Below, one piece after another: positions 54,287 to 63,643 of a stretch of 64,000 nt of DNA. The first letter of the stretch is position 1, and each line of letters begins with the position of its first letter. Source of the DNA: Paenibacillus athensensis (lineage in GTDB: Bacteria > Bacillota > Bacilli > Paenibacillales > NBRC-103111); assembly GCF_004514475.2 (NCBI RefSeq), contig NZ_MYFO02000005.1:372001-436000 (forward strand), written 5' to 3'. Made by a program: the position numbers and the translations under genes. The notes beneath the pieces are model-generated. The model made no database searches, had not been told where the DNA came from, and saw only the letters and a program-made list of their open reading frames with translations.

Positions 54287-55729
54287 TTATTTCAATTTGG
54301 GCAATTCATCTCTGGTAATGACATTCGAGGCATTGTACACCGCGCGAATTTCATTGTCGGTGTTGTATTCGACGCCGTTGATCGGATCAAACACCCATTC
54401 CGCCCACCCCATCGCAAATGCCCATTTCGGCTGGGCCGCCAGCACGCTTGGACTCGGCAGCTTGGCGCATTCGCCAATCGCAATCGGCTTGCCGCCGGCT
54501 ACGGTAAGTGCCGCATTGTATTTGGCCGTCGTGAAATAATCGCCATTGTAAATGTCGAGGGCAAAAATATCCCAATAGGCGTTACCCGGGTTGTAAGAGC
54601 TCCATGACGAAACAAAGTTGTTCGCGCTCTCCAGGTCCTGCATATCCCACACCCACACGATATTGGTCAAGCCCTTCGTATTCACCATGTAGTCGCGAGT
54701 CAGGCGATACAGCGCAGCCGTACCGTTCGTACCCGGTCTGCCGGCCCACCAGAACACGCCTTGATTCATCTCATGAAAAGGACGGAACAACACGGTGACG
54801 TTGCTGTCCTTCAATTGCTGGATATAAGAGGCGTATGTATCCAGACGTTTTTTCCAAGCGACATTCAGCGTTCCGCCGTTTGTAATCAGCGATGTCCATT
54901 GGGAATCCGACAGCTTGCTGACTACACCGCCGTCCCAATTTCCGGGCTCAGACTGCGTGGGCGGAGTGACGTGCATCATTAATTGAACAATCGCGCCATT
55001 GGCCCATTGTTTCTTCGCTTCATTGATCATCGTTTGACGATTGCTCACATCGCTGGCCGAGAACAGGAAATCGCCGCTCCAGAGCGCTGGCGTTTTGCCG
55101 GTAATCCCGATAATCGTATTGGTGTATTTGGCCGGATCGGAGTTCGGCTCCCGGTTATGTTCACCGATGACGGTCCCGCTGCGTCCCGTGCCCTTCAAAT
55201 AATCGAGCACGCCTACCGTAGTCGTGGTTGTAGCACTACCATATACCTCAAACTCCCAAATGGAAAAGCCGTAGGCTGTCGCCCGTTTGATGCCGTACAT
55301 TTTCACATATCTGGCGCTCACTGCTGCAAAGTTGATCGTGCTGGTTCCTCCTGTTGCGCTGTAGTTTTCATATCGGGTCGTCCAGGTGACATTATCTGTC
55401 GAGGTTTGAATCTGAAATTGCGTCGCATAGGCCGCTTCCCACTTGATCAATACGCTGGACACCGTCTGAGCGGATCCCAGATCGACGACAAAATTCTGGT
55501 TATCGGCATAGGCGGAGGACCAGCGTGTATTGCCATTGGCGTCCACGGCGTTCGAGCCCGGGTACCCCGACTCTGTCGACGATACCGTCACGGGTCGGCC
55601 ATAGGCCAGGTTGACGCCGGCCGCCGAAGCCGGGGCAGACTCCGAGGAAAACAACACGATCATTCCCATAAGCAAGGAAAGAATGACCATAACGTGAATG
55701 GCTTGTTTCTTGGTTTTTGTGATGAGCAT
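54287..55729 (-). CDS. Secreted GH26 beta-mannanase with N-terminal discoidin-type CBM
   Basis: 480 residues: signal peptide (cleavage about residue 37), an F5/8-type-C/CBM32 domain (about 39-165), and a GH26 catalytic domain (about 172-478). The latter has acid/base E320 (FRPFHEMN) and nucleophile E420 (AIGECAKLP). GH26 enzymes of this type cut beta-1,4-mannan internally with retention. The binding domain is strikingly similar to the third such domain of the divergent 949-residue GH26 protein, suggesting a domain duplication. GGAGG precedes the ATG, and a cre-like site lies about 30 bp upstream. Confidence 0.9.
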   Translation of the reverse strand: MLITKTKKQAIHVMVILSLLMGMIVLFSSESAPASAAGVNLAYGRPVTVSSTESGYPGSNAVDANGNTRWSSAYADNQNFVVDLGSAQTVSSVLIKWEAAYATQFQIQTSTDNVTWTTRYENYSATGGTSTINFAAVSARYVKMYGIKRATAYGFSIWEFEVYGSATTTTTVGVLDYLKGTGRSGTVIGEHNREPNSDPAKYTNTIIGITGKTPALWSGDFLFSASDVSNRQTMINEAKKQWANGAIVQLMMHVTPPTQSEPGNWDGGVVSKLSDSQWTSLITNGGTLNVAWKKRLDTYASYIQQLKDSNVTVLFRPFHEMNQGVFWWAGRPGTNGTAALYRLTRDYMVNTKGLTNIVWVWDMQDLESANNFVSSWSSYNPGNAYWDIFALDIYNGDYFTTAKYNAALTVAGGKPIAIGECAKLPSPSVLAAQPKWAFAMGWAEWVFDPINGVEYNTDNEIRAVYNASNVITRDELPKLK

Positions 55730-56182
55730 AAATAACCTCCATTTGGATTCAAATTTATTGAATGCGCTTTCAACAAGCTAAATGTAAAACATTTTTTGCC
55801 ACTTGTAAATACTTTTTCTTAAATTTTTATTTAATATTTATTAATAATTTCTCTTAAAAATCGGTTTTTATTAATTAAACTTAGATAAATTCCACTTATT
55901 TTGGGTGAAATACGCAGTTTCGGCTATGCGATATTCATTTCGGCAATAAATCAGCGATTAATCATTTTTCAAAATAATTCACTTTATTCCCCTCACATTA
56001 AATTTCACTTTTTCTTAAAATTTGTTTCATTTTTTCGAAAAATTCGTAATATAACTCATCGTCATCTCTAAAAACCCTTAGGTATAATTTAGGTAATCTT
56101 AGGCAGAGGGCAGCATGGACATGCCGGATTGGAAAGGAGAACAGCACTGTATTTTAAAATTAATCAAGGGGGTATCCAACAC
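55730..56182. other. Divergent AT-rich promoter region between the two GH26 genes
   Basis: No gene is seen in these 453 bp. A cre-like palindrome sits at 55758-55773 near the left gene. For the right gene TATAAT near 56092 is a plausible -10 box without a clear -35; no cre-like site was found on that side. Confidence 0.45.
55758..55773 (-). promoter_or_regulatory. cre-like operator before the 480-aa GH26 gene
   Basis: TTGAATGCGCTTTCAA on the plus strand; the minus strand core TGAAAGCGCATTCA differs from the cre consensus at one position. It is nearly palindromic and 29 bp upstream of the start codon. Confidence 0.6.
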
Positions 56183-59032
56183 ATGATGTTTTACAGATTG
56201 TCCCGCAAAGCCTATTCATTGGTCCTTTGTTTTCTGGCATTCCTATTATTTTTCGCTTCTTTATTGCTTGTCCCCGCCGACTCCCAAGCGGCCACCAATC
56301 TGGCTGTTGGCAAAGCAACGACAGAAAGCGGCCATGCGGATGTCTACAGCTCGGGCAACGTAACCGACGGCAATTCGGGCACTTATTGGGAAAGCGTCAA
56401 TAACGCTTTTCCACAATGGATTCGCGTCGATCTTGGAAGCGCTAACATCGTGAATCAGGTCGTTTTAAAATTGCCCAGCGCGTGGAACAATCGCAGCCAA
56501 ACGTTGTCCGTGCTGGGCAGCGCAAACGATTCCGCGTATACCACATTGGCGGCTTCCCAAGCATACGCCTTCACATCAGGCAGCAACACGGTCACGATCA
56601 CGTTCACCGCGGCCAGCGTGCGTTATGTCAAAATCAGCTTTACCGCCAATTCAAGCTGGCCGGCCGGTCAATTGTCGGAGCTGGAAGTCTACAATACGGC
56701 GTCGGCAACACCTAGTCCAGCACCCGTCGGCTTGTACGAAGCCGAAGCCGCGGCATTGTCTGGCGGTGCCAAAATCAACACGGATCACGTCGGTTACACA
56801 GGCAGCGGTTTTGTTGACGGCTACTGGACACAGGGCGCAGCCACTGCTTTTACCGTGAATGTTGCAACAGCCGGCAGCTACAATGCGGCGCTGAGCTTCG
56901 GCAATGCCAGCGGCAGTGCAAAAACGCTGAGCATCTATGTAAACGGCACGAAAGTGAAGCAAACCACTCTGGCCAACCAGGCGAACTGGGATAGCTGGTC
57001 CACGCAAGATGAGACGCTGGCCTTGAATGCGGGAAGCAATGTGATCGCCTACAAATACGACCCGACCGATTCAGCCAACGTCAATCTGGACAATCTCCAG
57101 CTTACATTCACAGGCACAACGCCTACATCGACGCCAACACCAACACCAACACCAACACCAACACCAACACCAACACCAACACCAACACCAACACCGACAC
57201 CAACACCGACACCGACACCAACTCCCGTGGCTACGCCGGGAACGAATCTGGCCTTGAACAAAGCGATCACCGCCAGCAGCTACACCCAGACCTATGCAGC
57301 CGGCAACGCCAATGACGGCAATCCGAATACGTATTGGGAAGGGGCTGCGAACGCCTACCCGAACTGGATACGCGTGGATCTGGGCGGCAATAACAGCGTT
57401 AGCGCTGTAACCGTGAAGCTCCCGGCGAGCTGGGGGACCCGAACGCAAACGCTAACGGTATTGGGAAGCACCGACGATGCAACTTATACAACGCTTGCCG
57501 CAGCAGCGACCTACACGTTTGCTTCCGGCACCAATACCGTCACGGTGAATTTCGGCTCCGCAGCAGTTCGTTATGTCAAACTGAACGTGACCGCCAACAG
57601 TGGTGCGACCGGGGCGCAGGTTGGCGAGCTTGAAGTGTACGGTTCCGCCATCCAGACTCCGATGCCAAGCCCGACACCTACCACTTCGCCGGCCCCAACC
57701 AACCTCAATCTGGCCTTGAACAAGCCGACGATCGTTTCGTCCAGCGAAGCGGCCAGCTACACGGGAAGCAGCGCAGTCGACGGCAGCACGACGACTCGCT
57801 GGTCCTCCGCTTATGCCGATCCGCAATATCTGATCGTGGACCTTGGCGCCGCGCAAACAGTAGCCAGCGTAGTGCTGAAGTGGGAGACGGCATATGCCCG
57901 CCAATTCCAGATTCAGACCTCGACGGACAATGTATCGTGGACGACGGTGTATGCCAACTATAACGGCTTTGGCGGCATCAATACGATTAACTTCAACGCC
58001 ACGACGGCACGATATGTAAAAATGTACGGCATCCAGCGAGCCACAGCCTACGGCTACTCCTTGTACGAGTTCGAAGTGTATGCCGGCAGCACGGCAAGCA
58101 GCACCTCAACCGCAGCAAAAAAACAACAAATTCTGAATTACCTTAGCAGTATTTCCGGGAATCACACGCTGGTGGGCATCGAAAATAAAGACGCCTCCAA
58201 TCCGACCAGCCATACCGACCAGATTACCGCCATGACCGGAAAGGTGTCTTCCTTCTGGGGAGGGGACTTTGGATTCGGCAGCGGTGCCGTTAACAATCGC
58301 AGCAACCTGATCGCCGAAGCGAAGCGGCAATATAACAAAGGGGCATTGGTTTCACTCATGTATCATGCCTGTGCGCCTAATCGCGATGAATATTGCAGTT
58401 GGGACGATATTGGCGGCAGCAATCCGGCGAAGCTGAGCGACGCTCAATTCGTCGAGCTGACTACACCGGGCACCGGCTTGTATAATGCCTGGATCAATCG
58501 TTTGAATACCTTGTCCGTTTATTTGCAGGATCTGAAGGATGCCGGTGTCGTCGTCGTTTTCCGGCCTTTTCATGAAATGAATCAATGCGTGTTCTGGTGG
58601 TCGTGTCACAAAGGACCCAACGGCAGCGCCAAGCTGTACCAGATTACCCACGATTACTTGGCCTATACCAAAGGGCTTGATAACCTCATCTGGAACTGGA
58701 ACGTGCAAGACTTCTCCAATCTCAGTACCGAGGTCGATGCGTATAACCCCGGCACGGCGTATTTCGATATGGCCACGCTGGATGTGTACAATACCGGATA
58801 TACGCAAAACAATTACAACACCATGCAACGCGTCTCCGGCGGCAAGCTGATTGGCGTTGGCGAATGCCAGTTCATGCCGTCGGCTTCCCTGCTGGCCCAG
58901 CAAAACAAATGGCTGTACGTCATGTTATGGCCGGACTTCATCAGTCAAAACCAGAGCACCTTGCCGGCTTTATATAACGCCTCTAACGTGCTGACGCTTG
59001 ATGAAATGCCGGGCTGGTCCTTTCAGCCGTAA
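56183..59032 (+). CDS. Large secreted GH26 beta-mannanase with four carbohydrate-binding domains
   Basis: The ATG at 56183 follows GGGGG. The 949-residue product has a signal peptide and an F5/8-type-C domain (about 38-175). A CBM6/35-like domain starting LYEAEAAALSGGAK (about 183-312) and a Thr-Pro linker of about 35 residues follow. Then come two more F5/8-type-C domains (about 355-490 and 512-640) and a C-terminal GH26 domain with acid/base E798 (FRPFHEMN) and nucleophile E894 (VGECQFM). It hydrolyses mannan outside the cell, and its several CBMs suggest action on insoluble or cell-wall substrates. It is divergent to the shorter GH26 gene, with no SLH anchor. Confidence 0.9.
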   Translation: MMFYRLSRKAYSLVLCFLAFLLFFASLLLVPADSQAATNLAVGKATTESGHADVYSSGNVTDGNSGTYWESVNNAFPQWIRVDLGSANIVNQVVLKLPSAWNNRSQTLSVLGSANDSAYTTLAASQAYAFTSGSNTVTITFTAASVRYVKISFTANSSWPAGQLSELEVYNTASATPSPAPVGLYEAEAAALSGGAKINTDHVGYTGSGFVDGYWTQGAATAFTVNVATAGSYNAALSFGNASGSAKTLSIYVNGTKVKQTTLANQANWDSWSTQDETLALNAGSNVIAYKYDPTDSANVNLDNLQLTFTGTTPTSTPTPTPTPTPTPTPTPTPTPTPTPTPTPTPTPVATPGTNLALNKAITASSYTQTYAAGNANDGNPNTYWEGAANAYPNWIRVDLGGNNSVSAVTVKLPASWGTRTQTLTVLGSTDDATYTTLAAAATYTFASGTNTVTVNFGSAAVRYVKLNVTANSGATGAQVGELEVYGSAIQTPMPSPTPTTSPAPTNLNLALNKPTIVSSSEAASYTGSSAVDGSTTTRWSSAYADPQYLIVDLGAAQTVASVVLKWETAYARQFQIQTSTDNVSWTTVYANYNGFGGINTINFNATTARYVKMYGIQRATAYGYSLYEFEVYAGSTASSTSTAAKKQQILNYLSSISGNHTLVGIENKDASNPTSHTDQITAMTGKVSSFWGGDFGFGSGAVNNRSNLIAEAKRQYNKGALVSLMYHACAPNRDEYCSWDDIGGSNPAKLSDAQFVELTTPGTGLYNAWINRLNTLSVYLQDLKDAGVVVVFRPFHEMNQCVFWWSCHKGPNGSAKLYQITHDYLAYTKGLDNLIWNWNVQDFSNLSTEVDAYNPGTAYFDMATLDVYNTGYTQNNYNTMQRVSGGKLIGVGECQFMPSASLLAQQNKWLYVMLWPDFISQNQSTLPALYNASNVLTLDEMPGWSFQP
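57120..57236 (+). repeat. ACACCA hexanucleotide tandem repeat encoding a Thr-Pro linker
   Basis: About 18 consecutive ACACCA/ACACCG units encode a (Thr-Pro)n linker between domains. Exact unit repeats make copy-number slippage possible without loss of frame. Similar repeats occur in the GH16 and SLH genes. Confidence 0.85.
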
Positions 59033-59072
59033 ACGGCAGCGGCATTTTATAGCCACCCGGCTCCCCAGCAGC

Positions 59073-59108
59073 AAAAAGCAAAGTCCCTGTTGCGGGACTT
59101 TGCTTTTT
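59073..59108. terminator. Bidirectional terminator after the large GH26 gene
   Basis: A perfect 15-bp stem AAAAAGCAAAGTCCC/GGGACTTTGCTTTTT with a 6-nt loop; A and T runs on both sides serve the GH26 gene and the convergent kinase gene. Confidence 0.9.
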
Positions 59109-59152
59109 GTTCACTGACAGAAACCTGTACGCCTTCGCTATGTATATGTATC

Positions 59153-60643
59153 CTACCGCAAGCAATGCAACCGCAAGGCCGGCAGGGCTGTCGGTTCCGC
59201 AGACTGACGACCGCCGTACAACGGAATCCGCACTTCAAAAGCGCTGCCGCGACCCAGCTCGCTGCGCACGCAAATGCTCCCCTTGTGAAGCTCAACCAGC
59301 TCGCGCACAATGGCCAGTCCGAGACCGGAGGAGCCTTTATGCTTCACAGGTCGGCCTCGCTCCACTTTAAAGAAACGCTCCCAGATCAGCCCTTGATCCT
59401 CCGGCGAGATGCCGATGCCCGTGTCCGTCACTGTAATCAGGACGCACCCTTCCGACGGAACCGCCCTGGCCTGCAATTCAATCGTGCCGTTTTCGGTGAA
59501 TTTCACAGCATTTTTGATCAAATTGTTCAAGATTTGTTCCAGCCGGTCCGGGTCGGCATGGGCCTGCGGCGCATGCTCATCGGTCAGGCAATGAATGACC
59601 GTCCCGCGCAGCTCCGCTTCCGGTTGAAATTTGAAGCTCAGCTTGGCCAGCATCGCCTGCACATCGACCGCCAGCCACACCAGATCGATTTCCTTATTTT
59701 CCAGCTTCATCAGATCGGTAATATCGTCGACCAGCCGGTTCATATGTAACGTTTCGTTATACATAATCTCGTAGTATTTGTCCCGCGCTCCCTCTTCAAT
59801 CAAGCCGTCCTGCAGCGCCTCCAGAAACCCTTGCATCGCCGTAAGCGGCGTTCGCAGCTCATGGGACACATTGGCCAAAAAATCATGCCGCAGCTGATTG
59901 AGCTGCTTTTTCTCCAAATCCACGCGCTCCAGCTGCTCAACCATATGATTGATCGTCGTCGCCAGCTCGCCGATTTCGTCCTTGGCATCGGTCTGGATGC
60001 GCTCGCTGTAATCGCCAACGGCGATTTTGGCGGCGGCTTTGTCGATCTGCTGGATCGGCCGGGTAATCGACCACGACAAATACGAGGAGACGATAATGGA
60101 AAAGAAAATACCGAACAGCGTCACCCACAGAATCGTCTCCCGCAGCTGGGCGATCGTCTCGTCCATTCCTTTCAGCGGCGAATGCAGGACAATGCCGCCG
60201 TAGACGTCGTTGTCCTTGCCCCAAGGAACGGCAATCGACAGCATGCCTTCCTTAAAGCCCTCGGATTGATTCCAGATGGCGGGTTCGCCGTTCAGAACCT
60301 GATTGACCACATCCGTGCTGATGATTTTGCCTATATTCACCTCGTCCTTGGAAGAAGTCGCCACGATGTTGCCATGCAGGTCGAAGATCCAGACGCGCGA
60401 ATCATAGGCTTGATCGAAAAAACGCAGCTGCTCCTTGAAGCTGTCGGTGGGCTCCGTCTGATTTTGAATCGCCAGATTCACCTGCTTGGCTTGGCGGATC
60501 ATCTCACTGCTTTTGGAATTGACGATATACGATTTGGCGAACAAGGAGATGACGAGCCCCACCGCGCACAAGCCGAGAAGCACCGTCACGATGGAGCTGG
60601 TCAGCATTTTGCGGAGAATGCTTGTGTTCGGATTCAGGTACAT
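59153..60643 (-). CDS. Sensor histidine kinase (PhoR/ResE type)
   Basis: 496 residues: first membrane helix (about 12-35), an extracellular sensor of about 130 residues, and a second helix (about 165-190). HAMP, HisKA with the phospho-acceptor in FLANVSHELRTPL, and HATPase_c with NLIKNAVKF and DTGIGI follow. It presumably phosphorylates the OmpR-type regulator whose gene overlaps it by 10 bp. The signal is unknown. The sensor domain is of the single-Cache type. Confidence 0.9.
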   Translation of the reverse strand: MYLNPNTSILRKMLTSSIVTVLLGLCAVGLVISLFAKSYIVNSKSSEMIRQAKQVNLAIQNQTEPTDSFKEQLRFFDQAYDSRVWIFDLHGNIVATSSKDEVNIGKIISTDVVNQVLNGEPAIWNQSEGFKEGMLSIAVPWGKDNDVYGGIVLHSPLKGMDETIAQLRETILWVTLFGIFFSIIVSSYLSWSITRPIQQIDKAAAKIAVGDYSERIQTDAKDEIGELATTINHMVEQLERVDLEKKQLNQLRHDFLANVSHELRTPLTAMQGFLEALQDGLIEEGARDKYYEIMYNETLHMNRLVDDITDLMKLENKEIDLVWLAVDVQAMLAKLSFKFQPEAELRGTVIHCLTDEHAPQAHADPDRLEQILNNLIKNAVKFTENGTIELQARAVPSEGCVLITVTDTGIGISPEDQGLIWERFFKVERGRPVKHKGSSGLGLAIVRELVELHKGSICVRSELGRGSAFEVRIPLYGGRQSAEPTALPALRLHCLR

Positions 60644-61335
60644 GCCGCTACCTCGAATTTATAGCCCACTCCCCAAACCGTATGGATGCACACCTGCTGA
60701 CACGGGCTTAATTTCTCGCGAAGTTTTTTAATATGGACGTCCACCGTTCGCATATCGCCCAAAAAATCATAGCCCCACACCTGCTCCAGCAGTTGTTCTC
60801 TCGTAAACACATTGCCCGGTGATTTGGCGAAAAAAGCCAGCAGCTCGAACTCCTTGGGGCGCATCTCGATCTTGAGACTTCCCGCAAGCACCTCGCGGCG
60901 GGTCACATGAATCACCAGATCGTCAAACTCGAATTGGGAAGCCGCATCGGCTTCAGCCGCCGGCTGCCCCTTCTGCATTCTGCGAAAGATCGCTTTGATA
61001 CGGGCAACCAGCTCACGCGGACTGAAGGGCTTGGTCATATAATCATCGGCGCCTAGCTCAAGGCCCAGCACCCGATCAAATTCATCGTTCTTGGCCGTCA
61101 GCATAATGATCGGCACGTCATAGCGTTTGGTGATCTCCCGGCACGTTTCAAAGCCGTCGAGTCCGGGCATCATCACATCGAGTATCACAATATCGGGCTT
61201 AACTTCCGCTAACAGGGTCAGAGCCGAGACGCCGTCAGGGGCTTCGATGACCTCGATAAGCTGCTGACGGAAATAGAGCCGGATGATCTCTCTCACATTC
61301 GGATCGTCATCGGCAATCAACACTTTCCAAGGCAC
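60634..61335 (-). CDS. OmpR/PhoB-family response regulator
   Basis: 233 residues with a GTG start (AAAGG upstream). The receiver has DDD near 9-11, a phospho-acceptor D in VILDVMMPG (about 53), and TAKNDEFD. The C-terminal winged helix includes RPKEFELLAFFAKSPGNVFTREQLLEQVWGYDF. It is co-transcribed with the sensor kinase. Regulators of this class bind direct repeats with 11-bp period, a pattern seen in this window at 1691-1750, although at a distance. Confidence 0.92.
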   Translation of the reverse strand: MPWKVLIADDDPNVREIIRLYFRQQLIEVIEAPDGVSALTLLAEVKPDIVILDVMMPGLDGFETCREITKRYDVPIIMLTAKNDEFDRVLGLELGADDYMTKPFSPRELVARIKAIFRRMQKGQPAAEADAASQFEFDDLVIHVTRREVLAGSLKIEMRPKEFELLAFFAKSPGNVFTREQLLEQVWGYDFLGDMRTVDVHIKKLREKLSPCQQVCIHTVWGVGYKFEVAACT

Positions 61336-61432
61336 AAGTCTTCACACCTTTCTAGAATCCTCTCATAGATTTCTCACTTCCTTTCCATTTTAAGGGGGTA
61401 ACAGGGAAATTTTTATTTATATTACACGCTGT

Positions 61433-62308
61433 TTACCATGCAGATAACGCCGCTCTTTTCCACGTATCGGGGGCTACGCAAATATAAATATACCCGTTAT
61501 CCCAAGCCATCTCTCCCACTTCGCCGGGGGCTGTCGATGAGGCCGGCGTCAGCGATTGCCGGATGCGGATGCTGTCGTCGCTAATATCCAGCTTCGTCTT
61601 GGCGTCGGCGTTGCCGATCCCGACATTGCCGCTGCTGCGGTTAATCGCCAGCGGGCTGTCCAGCGCTTGGCCGTCATCAGCATAGCGGATAATTTGCAGA
61701 TTGGAGCCGGTATTGCTCCCTTTTTCCGCCGAGGAATCGGCCCGCATCGCCCAGCGCGGCGTCGTCACATTCCCGTCGTCCGAGTGGGCCCAGACCAGAT
61801 CGCGATTGACCCCGCCGGTTCCCGCCACCCGCAAAATCCCGTCCATGACATTAAAATTGGCGGAATGCGTGCGAATCTCGGCCACATCCTGATCGAACGG
61901 AATTTCCAGACGCGTAAACAGTTCATTGGCGTTTTTGCCGTCAGGCGCCATCGTTGTTTCGAACGACATATGATTATGATCGTGCTGCTCCGGGTCATTG
62001 GCTTTGGCATGCGCGACAATCGCCGCCTTGTCCTTCCCGTTCTCGTCCAGCCAGGAGAGGGCCGGCTTGGCCCGGTCCTTCGTCCACTGCAGCCGGATGA
62101 GGTCCGACAAGTGGCCCTCCGAGGCGATCCACTGCTGATCGGTCGACAGATGAATCCGCTCGTTAGGCGGAACCTCCAGACCTCCCCCCGGTAAAGACGA
62201 TTGTTGAAAAGCACCGGCCGTCGTCTCATGGCCTTGGGCCAGCGCCATTCCCGACACCCCGATCGCTGCGCCAGCCAACAGCACAAGTATCCAACGCGTT
62301 ATTTTCAT
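61433..62308 (-). CDS. Secreted protein with phage tail-fibre-like C-terminal region
   Basis: 291 residues. A signal peptide (cleavage after MALA) is followed by a hydrophilic region. The C-terminal half (about 160-291) contains LAINRSSGNVGIGNADAKTKLDI and a final GEVGEMAWDNGYIYICVAPDTWKRAAL. This pattern is familiar from phage tail-fibre/tail-spike and hyaluronidase-like trimeric proteins (GIG-repeat, then a carbohydrate-binding end cap). No other phage gene is nearby. It overlaps the preceding gene by ATGA, so it is co-made with the copper-amine-oxidase-stalk protein. Confidence 0.7.
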   Translation of the reverse strand: MKITRWILVLLAGAAIGVSGMALAQGHETTAGAFQQSSLPGGGLEVPPNERIHLSTDQQWIASEGHLSDLIRLQWTKDRAKPALSWLDENGKDKAAIVAHAKANDPEQHDHNHMSFETTMAPDGKNANELFTRLEIPFDQDVAEIRTHSANFNVMDGILRVAGTGGVNRDLVWAHSDDGNVTTPRWAMRADSSAEKGSNTGSNLQIIRYADDGQALDSPLAINRSSGNVGIGNADAKTKLDISDDSIRIRQSLTPASSTAPGEVGEMAWDNGYIYICVAPDTWKRAALSAW

Positions 62309-63618
62309 CGTGTTTCCTCCTCCTTCTCGTCCGGCGAACCCGCTCCGCGCCCGGCGTTCATCAGGGCGATCCAGCGCACGTAATCATGGACAGCGATGCC
62401 GGCGTAGCTCGGATAAGGGGAAAGCGTCTCCTTGACCTGCCTCAATTCGGCATCCATAAGTGAAGCCTTCGAGTTATAAAAGGTCGTGTAATCCGCTTCC
62501 GTGCTCGGCAGCGTATCCACGGCCACGATCGCCTGCTTGTTCAGCTTGCCGGCTTCGAGCATAATCGCCTTGGCGCTGGCAATAATGCCGTTGCCGCCCA
62601 TCGCCGTATTGCGATACGCCATAATGACGACTTGATCGGCCTTCTCCAGCAGCCAGGCGCTAAAGGAATAGTTCGAGCCGGCAATAGCGCATTTGTTCAG
62701 CCAGAAAGGAATATCAAAGGCCATCGTCATGCTGCGGTCTGCTTTTCTCACTTCCGATTCGATAAGTCGAATGGTCTCCATCCACATCTGGAGCACCGCC
62801 GGCTGATCCGTCTGCCACATGTCCAGCGTGTACGGCTCCACATCAACATGGAAGCCCTGAAAACGTTCGGTCGCTTCCGCCGCAGCGTTATATCGGGTAA
62901 CCGCAGCAATCCATTGCTGAATACGGCTATGGTTCCGGCTGTAGATCCAATCCGATCGGCCAGCCAGCGCTTCCACCCGAATGCCCAACTTATTCGCTTT
63001 GCCGATAAAATTCCGGTAAACGTCCTGTGCGGGAAACGTCTCATAGGGCAAATAAAGGGCCGTCAGCTTGTGGTTGACTGCAAATTCGAGGATGCTGTCG
63101 CCCTCCGTTTCAATCAGCCGGCTGTTCCAGATCCAGGTCGATTTGTGCGCTTTGTCCGCCGAAGTGATCAATATCACGTTGCGTTCCCCCACCCAGTCCA
63201 CATCGGCCCCTAGGCTTTCGCCCACCGCTCTGAGCGGCACCAGCGTCCGGTTATGGTCAAGACCAGCCGGAGCATCCAGCGCCACCTGCTTGCCGTTCAA
63301 CGAAATCACTTGCTGGCCAATGATAAAAGAAGCTATCGTTTGCTGATGGCGAAACGTTACCTGCTTCAGCGCGCGATCCCACTCGACCGCAGCGCCCAAT
63401 CGTTCGGCGATCTCCCGCGCCGGCACCATCGCAGCGCCTGTCTGTTCGTCAATGTAGGGCTGGACATCGGTAAAATTCAGGGGTTCCCCGTTGACCTTCA
63501 CCGTAAGCTCGGTGATTTGGGAGTAAACCGGGAGAAATAAAGGAATGCTGAACACGATCAGGCACAGGATCAAGCGGACCATCGCTCTGACGCCATTCGT
63601 TCCCCAACTCACTCCCAT
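62305..63618 (-). CDS. Secreted protein with copper-amine-oxidase N-terminal domain and TIM-barrel-like region
   Basis: 437 residues with GGGAGG 8 nt before the ATG. After a signal anchor (about 13-33), two copper-amine-oxidase N-terminal (stalk) repeats span about 38-150 (VNGEPLNFTDVQPYIDEQTGAAMVPAREIAERLGA; LVPLRAVGESLGA). The C-terminal about 270 residues look like a TIM-barrel with GFHVDVEPY near 275. A glycosidase activity is conceivable but unproven, since only one acidic pair stands out. The stalk domain is common in Paenibacillaceae surface proteins. Confidence 0.75.
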   Translation of the reverse strand: MGVSWGTNGVRAMVRLILCLIVFSIPLFLPVYSQITELTVKVNGEPLNFTDVQPYIDEQTGAAMVPAREIAERLGAAVEWDRALKQVTFRHQQTIASFIIGQQVISLNGKQVALDAPAGLDHNRTLVPLRAVGESLGADVDWVGERNVILITSADKAHKSTWIWNSRLIETEGDSILEFAVNHKLTALYLPYETFPAQDVYRNFIGKANKLGIRVEALAGRSDWIYSRNHSRIQQWIAAVTRYNAAAEATERFQGFHVDVEPYTLDMWQTDQPAVLQMWMETIRLIESEVRKADRSMTMAFDIPFWLNKCAIAGSNYSFSAWLLEKADQVVIMAYRNTAMGGNGIIASAKAIMLEAGKLNKQAIVAVDTLPSTEADYTTFYNSKASLMDAELRQVKETLSPYPSYAGIAVHDYVRWIALMNAGRGAGSPDEKEEETR

Positions 63619-63643
63619 ACCGGAGACTCCTCCCTGTCGCTGT

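Noticed and set aside
57120-57236. CRISPR-like repeat array
   Set aside because: The repeat is a continuous hexamer without spacers and lies in frame as a Thr-Pro linker.
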